From Ruminococcaceae bacterium UBA1691 (lineage in GTDB: Bacteria; Bacillota; Clostridia; Oscillospirales; Acutalibacteraceae): a stretch of 9,708 bases of DNA. The position numbers and the translations under genes are program-made. Below, piece by piece: positions 6,631-9,708 of the stretch. A model generated the notes under the pieces. It did not search any database. It had not been told where the DNA came from and worked only from the letters and a program-made list of their open reading frames with translations. Each line of letters begins with the position of its first letter. Positions within the stretch are counted from its first letter, which is position 1. Location: contig DCJV01000119.1 of NCBI GenBank assembly GCA_002320555.1, positions 1 through 9,708 of the forward strand, written 5' to 3'.

Positions 6631-6671
6631 GTAAGAAAACATCACGCTCTCGTAAGAAAATTGTAATTTTC
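6631..6671 (+). promoter_or_regulatory. Palindrome and direct repeats upstream of the VTT gene
   Basis: GAAAATT-GT-AATTTTC (6656-6671) is a perfect 7-bp inverted repeat with a two-base spacer. The nonamer GTAAGAAAA occurs at 6631-6639 and again at 6652-6660, exactly 21 bp apart, about two helical turns. The cluster is ~90 bp before the VTT-domain gene, where an operator would be expected. No convincing -35/-10 pair could be fixed around it; TATCCT (6700-6705) or CTAATA (6704-6709) are possible -10 elements. Operator role is inferred from symmetry only. Confidence 0.3.
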
Positions 6672-6758
6672 CCGTTTCCCTTTCGTAAAGCTGTTTGGGT
6701 ATCCTAATAGCAGAAATGAAATTTGATCCGCGTAGCAATGGAAGGGAAGCGGTTTTTT

Positions 6759-7532
6759 ATGGAAAAAATCAAAAAGCTCTGGAAGGAAGGGTGGGACAAG
6801 GTTCGCCATAACGATTTGATCCGCCCCGGCAACCGGAAGAAAAAGATCGCAGTGCTCGTAGGAATCTCCGTGTTTGCCGTTGCCTGCGGCCTGATCGCCT
6901 GGTTTTACGGAAAGCCGCTTCTGGATTTTGTGCTCGATACACAGCAATTCCGCGCCTGGATGAATGAGCATGGGGCTCTGGGGCCGGTCACTTTTGTCGC
7001 TATCCGCACAGTGCAGACCGTCGTCAAGATCATCCCCGCCGAGCCGCTGGAAATCGGCGCGGGCTATGCGTTCGGAAGCTGGTGGGGCATGGCGCTGTGC
7101 ATGCTCGGCACGGCGATCGGCTCGCTGATCATCATCGGGCTGACGAAGCTTTTCGGGATGCGGATGGTGGAGGTCTTTGTCCCGCGCGAAAAGCTTCAGT
7201 CCTTCCGCTTTCTGCAGAATACCAAAAAACTCAACCTGCTGCTCTTCATCATCTTCCTGATCCCTGGCACGCCCAAGGATTTCATTACCTATTTTGTGGG
7301 CATCACGCCAGTGAACACGTTCACCTTTTTGATCCTGACCGGGATTGCCAGGATCCCGTCGATTTTATCCTCGACCCTGTGCGGTAACGCACTGGGCGAG
7401 CGCAACTTCTGGTTTGCTGCGATCGTATACCTCCTGACGGGTGCGCTGACCGTTGCCGGAATTTTCCTCTATCGCCGCATCAGCCGGCAAGAGAGTGAAG
7501 CCTCGGATCATCCGTTAAAAAAAACGGCATAA
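6759..7532 (+). CDS. TVP38/TMEM64-type VTT-domain membrane protein
   Basis: Polytopic inner-membrane protein of the VTT (SNARE-associated/DedA-like) family. Relatives are implicated in membrane homeostasis and lipid scrambling or transport, but the substrate here is unknown. The 257-aa product has a basic cytoplasmic N-terminus (residues 1-29), then hydrophobic segments at about 30-50, 72-92, 100-130, 157-180, 186-205 and 217-238. Family motifs are PAEPLEIGAGYAFGSWWG (93-110), the re-entrant FLIPGTPKDFITYFVGI (166-182) and GIARIPSILSSTLCGN (195-210), with a polar tail. I place the start at ATG 6759, with a purine-rich GGAAGGGAAG (6740-6749) upstream at slightly long spacing; ATG 6738 and TTG 6723 are in frame but lack an RBS. 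It stands alone: a degraded toxin-immunity region lies upstream and a strong terminator downstream. Confidence 0.88.
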   Translation: MEKIKKLWKEGWDKVRHNDLIRPGNRKKKIAVLVGISVFAVACGLIAWFYGKPLLDFVLDTQQFRAWMNEHGALGPVTFVAIRTVQTVVKIIPAEPLEIGAGYAFGSWWGMALCMLGTAIGSLIIIGLTKLFGMRMVEVFVPREKLQSFRFLQNTKKLNLLLFIIFLIPGTPKDFITYFVGITPVNTFTFLILTGIARIPSILSSTLCGNALGERNFWFAAIVYLLTGALTVAGIFLYRRISRQESEASDHPLKKTA

Positions 7533-7564
7533 CAGGCCGCCAGTGAAAACAAATCCGGCGCTGC

Positions 7565-7603
7565 CTCCCATTCGGTCCCTGTCGGCCGAATGGGAGATTT
7601 TTT
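7565..7603 (+). terminator. Intrinsic terminator after the VTT gene
   Basis: Perfect 11-bp stem (7565-7575 CTCCCATTCGG with 7586-7596 CCGAATGGGAG), ten-base loop, then A and six T (7598-7603). Immediately after, TTTGTGG (7601-7607) and CCACAAA (7613-7619) form a second small hairpin whose left arm uses the last three Ts. Confidence 0.92.
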
Positions 7604-7725
7604 GTGGACTGGCCACAAAGCGAAAGTACATTGAGCGGCGGCTTGTGGAAATTTCAGCCTTTGCACGGGGAAGCGGCTTCTTTTCTCCTGTAAACTGGTC
7701 AAAATGCAGGATTTTGATTTAACGG

Positions 7726-7754
7726 TTGCAAATTGTGGGGAAATCGAGTACTAT
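7726..7754 (+). promoter_or_regulatory. Sigma-A-type promoter of the aminotransferase gene
   Basis: TTGCAA (7726-7731) and TACTAT (7749-7754) with 17-bp spacing, each matching consensus at four of six positions. It lies between the preceding terminator and the RBS AGGAGG (7790-7795), giving a predicted leader of about 40 bases. The stretch 7620-7725 before it shows no gene or clear structure. Confidence 0.5.
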
Positions 7755-7802
7755 ATCAGTAGATTTCGGCTGCCATGTGCAGTTGGTTTAGGAGGAGTTT
7801 TC

Positions 7803-9080
7803 ATGCCGGTTTTTCAGGAGATGTCCAAGGAGGAGCTCGTGGCGCAGCAGAAAAGCCTTTTGAAGGAATATGAAGCGTTTCAGGCAAAGGGGCTAAAGCT
7901 CGATATGTCGCGCGGCAAGCCCGGCGCGGATCAGCTTGACCTTTCCATGGAGATGCTCGACGTCCTCCATTCTGATTCTGACGTCAAATCGGAAAATGGG
8001 ATGGACTGCCGCAACTACGGCGTGCTTGACGGCATTCCAGAGTGCAAGCGGCTCTTTGCCGAGCTGATGGGCGTTGCCCCGCAGAATATCATCGTAGGCG
8101 GCAATTCGAGCCTGAATATGATGTTCGACTATGTTTCCCAGTGCATGACGCACGGCGCGGGCAGCATCCCCTGGTGCAAGCTGGACAAGGTGAAATTCGC
8201 CTGCCCGGTGCCCGGCTATGACCGTCATTTCGGCGTGTGCGAATATTTCGGGATCGAGATGATCAACATCCCGATGCTGGCGGATGGCCCGGATATGGAC
8301 TTGCTGGAAGAGGTGGTGAAGGATCCGGCAGTCAAGGGCATGTTTTGTGTGCCGAAGTATTCCAATCCCGAGGGCAAAACCTATTCCGACGAAGTTGTTC
8401 GCCGCATGGCCGCGATGGAGACGGGGGCATCGGACTTCCGCATCATTTGGGATAACGCCTACTGCGTCCACGATCTGACGGACACGCCCGACGAGGTGCT
8501 CAACATGCTCGATGAGTGCGCGAAGGCGGGGAACCCCGACCGCGTGATAATGGTGGCCTCCACCTCGAAAATCAGCTTCCCCGGCGCAGGCGTCGCTGTG
8601 ATGGCGGCCTCCGATGCGAATATCGCGATGATCAAAACGCGCATGGCTTCCCAGACGATCGGTTACGATAAGCTCAACCAGCTGCGCCACGTCCGTTTCT
8701 TCAAGGATGCGGATGGCATCCGCGCGCAGATGAAGCGCCATGCCGCGATCCTGCGCCCGAAGTTCCGGGCTGTGCTCGACGCGTTTGAAAAAGAGCTCGG
8801 CGGTAAGGGTATCGCCTCTTGGAAGAACCCGAACGGCGGCTATTTTATCAGCCTCGACGTGCTCGACGGCTGTGCTAAGCGCGTGGGCGTGCTCTGTAAG
8901 GAGGCGGGCGTTACGCTCACCACGCCGGGCGCGACCTATCCCTACGGCAATGACCCGGCGGACCGCAACATCCGCATCGCGCCGACGCTTCCACCCGTGG
9001 CGGAGCTCGAGCAGGCGGTGGCGCTATTGTGCGTGTGTGTGCAGCTTGCGGCATGTGAAAAGCTGCTGGAGAGCAAATAA
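7803..9080 (+). CDS. MocR-type class I aminotransferase, probably aspartate aminotransferase
   Basis: PLP-dependent transaminase, 425 aa, cytoplasmic. It belongs to the Aminotran_MocR family (free-standing, no DNA-binding domain), whose studied member in Mycobacterium tuberculosis, Rv3722c, is an aspartate aminotransferase; Asp/2-oxoglutarate to oxaloacetate/Glu is therefore the likely reaction. Signature stretches: LKLDMSRGKPGADQLDLSME (31-50), RNYG (70-73), GGNSSLNMMFDY (99-110), CPVPGYDRHF (134-143), CVPKYSNPEGKTYSDEVV (182-199), IIWDNAYCVHDL (214-225), the PLP lysine in ASTSKISFPGAGVA (Lys256), LNQLRHVRF (291-299), GGYFISLDV (345-353), and RNIRIAPTLPP (388-398) with the carboxylate-binding Arg391. 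Asn188, Asp217 and Tyr220 fit cofactor contacts. Start ATG 7803 has AGGAGG seven bases upstream; the frame is open further 5' without an RBS. Monocistronic. An 18-bp duplication spans its stop codon. Confidence 0.93.
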   Translation: MPVFQEMSKEELVAQQKSLLKEYEAFQAKGLKLDMSRGKPGADQLDLSMEMLDVLHSDSDVKSENGMDCRNYGVLDGIPECKRLFAELMGVAPQNIIVGGNSSLNMMFDYVSQCMTHGAGSIPWCKLDKVKFACPVPGYDRHFGVCEYFGIEMINIPMLADGPDMDLLEEVVKDPAVKGMFCVPKYSNPEGKTYSDEVVRRMAAMETGASDFRIIWDNAYCVHDLTDTPDEVLNMLDECAKAGNPDRVIMVASTSKISFPGAGVAVMAASDANIAMIKTRMASQTIGYDKLNQLRHVRFFKDADGIRAQMKRHAAILRPKFRAVLDAFEKELGGKGIASWKNPNGGYFISLDVLDGCAKRVGVLCKEAGVTLTTPGATYPYGNDPADRNIRIAPTLPPVAELEQAVALLCVCVQLAACEKLLESK

Positions 9081-9101
9081 CGTCTGGAGAGCAAATAACG
9101 T
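9066..9101 (+). repeat. 18-bp perfect tandem duplication over the stop codon
   Basis: The unit CTGGAGAGCAAATAACGT occurs at 9066-9083 and again, identical, at 9084-9101. The first copy encodes the last residues LESK and the TAA stop of the aminotransferase; the second is downstream and repeats the same stop triplet in the same frame. No mismatch separates the copies, suggesting a recent slippage event. Confidence 0.97.
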
Positions 9102-9129
9102 TTTTATTGGATCAAATAGATCCAGCGAG

Positions 9130-9166
9130 AAAAGCAGGAGGACGCGCCGCGCATCCGCCTGCTTTT
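9130..9166 (+). terminator. First terminator-like hairpin after the aminotransferase
   Basis: Arms AAAAGCAGG (9130-9138) and CCTGCTTTT (9158-9166), with further pairing inside (GGA 9140-9142 with TCC 9154-9156, GCG 9144-9146 with CGC 9150-9152). The four Ts belong to the stem, as in bidirectional A/T-flanked terminators, so it could also serve the convergent LacI-family gene. Confidence 0.6.
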
Positions 9167-9186
9167 GTGCTTGGCTCCCATAAGTC

Positions 9187-9240
9187 GCCGGGCACCTTAT
9201 TTACCCATCTCGGTAAGGAAGGTGCCCGGCAGTATTTTTT
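9187..9240 (+). terminator. Second, long terminator hairpin
   Basis: Perfect 12-bp outer stem (9187-9198 GCCGGGCACCTT with 9219-9230 AAGGTGCCCGGC), a 2x2 internal loop, an inner stem TTACC/GGTAA (9201-9205 with 9212-9216), then AGTA and six T (9235-9240). Orientation serves plus-strand transcription; the minus-strand flank has no T tract. Confidence 0.7.
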
Positions 9241-9300
9241 CGTTTCTGTCTGGGTGGAACAGCTCCTCATTCCCGAAAAGAATCGATTGTGATATCGAAT

Positions 9301-9708
9301 TCATCGCTTTTTGACGCTGTTGCGCACGATAAGCTCCGGTTCCAGGCTGACCGTGCGGGGCGGGTCCTTCGATCCTTGCAGCCGACTGGTCAGCAGCCGG
9401 CAGGCCTCCTCGCCCAGCTGCTGGGGATTCTGAGCCACTGAGGTCAGCTCCACGCCCAGCGCAAAGGGGGAGAGGGAATTATCATAGCTCACCAGGGAGA
9501 AATCGTCCGGCACACGCAAGCCCAGGCCGTACAGATACTTCAGAAACCCCAGGGCCATCATATCGTTGGAGACAAAGGCGGCAGTGGCATCGGTTTTCAG
9601 AAGGGCTTGCGCCGCCCGGTATCCGCTGTCAAAGTGGTAATCCCCCTCCGCTACCAGGGTTGGATCATAGGGCAGCCCCATCTCTTCCAGGGCGCTGCGG
9701 TAGCCCTT
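9301..9708 (-). CDS. LacI-family transcriptional repressor, C-terminal part
   Basis: The visible 135 residues are the end of the periplasmic-binding-protein-like effector domain of a LacI/GalR regulator; such proteins bind operators until a small molecule, usually a sugar, releases or strengthens them. Seen: KGYRSALEEMGLP at the window edge, EGDYHFDSGYRAAQALL (21-37), AAFVSNDMMALGFLKYLYGL (43-62), VPDDFSLVSYDNS (66-78), LTSVAQNPQQLGEEACRLL (88-106) and the closing LEPELIVRNSV (122-132). The frame is open through 9708, so the gene continues outside; the N-terminal helix-turn-helix and the effector-specific residues are not in view, so the ligand cannot be named. An internal ATG at 9681 is not the start. 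It converges with the aminotransferase gene across two hairpins. Confidence 0.93.
   Translation of the reverse strand, partial: KGYRSALEEMGLPYDPTLVAEGDYHFDSGYRAAQALLKTDATAAFVSNDMMALGFLKYLYGLGLRVPDDFSLVSYDNSLSPFALGVELTSVAQNPQQLGEEACRLLTSRLQGSKDPPRTVSLEPELIVRNSVKKR

Noticed and set aside
7655..7690. GAAGCGGCTTC followed by TTTTC as a terminator
   Set aside because: The stem is only about five bp with a minimal loop, and a strong terminator already lies at 7565-7603.
1..9708. CRISPR arrays, tRNA/rRNA genes, insertion sequences or a new defence system
   Set aside because: I saw no regularly spaced repeats, cloverleaf sequences, transposase motifs or clusters of unknown genes; most of the window is housekeeping.

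Overview
The window looks like a chromosomal segment of a moderately GC-rich Clostridia bacterium, most likely from the Ruminococcaceae/Oscillospiraceae. The basis is a Bacillus EndoA-like MazF, a recJ-rel pair, strong AGGAGG-type ribosome binding sites, sigma-A-like promoters and intrinsic terminators with T tracts. The assignment rests on gene content and protein resemblance recalled from memory; no search was run.

Layout. Bases 1-134 hold the end of an unidentified upstream transcription unit, closed by a near-perfect terminator hairpin. A MazF/PemK-type mRNA interferase (mazF, 316-696, +) follows after a leader with an AT-rich stem-loop, and has its own terminator. Its cognate antitoxin is not visible. 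Bases 716-1053 have no certain gene; a 47-codon minus-strand ORF is a weak candidate. From 6221 down to 1054 runs a minus-strand operon: recJ (ssDNA exonuclease), rel (bifunctional (p)ppGpp synthetase/hydrolase) overlapping recJ by 26 bp, and an rsuA-type 16S rRNA pseudouridine synthase. A good sigma-A-like promoter lies directly upstream of recJ.

Divergent from recJ, 6350-6591 (+) contains what I read as the relic of a barnase-barstar ribonuclease/inhibitor pair: the C-terminal third of a barnase-like RNase followed 29 bp later by the first ~21 codons of a barstar-like inhibitor that ends prematurely. A VTT-domain (TVP38/DedA-type) membrane protein follows (6759-7532, +), with a 16-bp palindrome upstream and a textbook terminator downstream. 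Next is a monocistronic MocR-type class I aminotransferase (7803-9080, +), probably an aspartate aminotransferase, with a promoter, a strong RBS and two successive terminator-like hairpins. Its 3' end carries a perfect 18-bp tandem duplication across the stop codon. The right edge holds the C-terminal half of a LacI-family repressor (9301-9708, -), cut by the window end.

How the genes work together: recJ (DNA repair), rel (stringent response) and rsuA (ribosome maturation) form a housekeeping operon, and MazF is a stress-type RNase. The other genes look independently transcribed. I see no CRISPR array, tRNA, rRNA, insertion sequence or clearly new multi-gene system. The most unusual item is the decayed barnase-barstar module.
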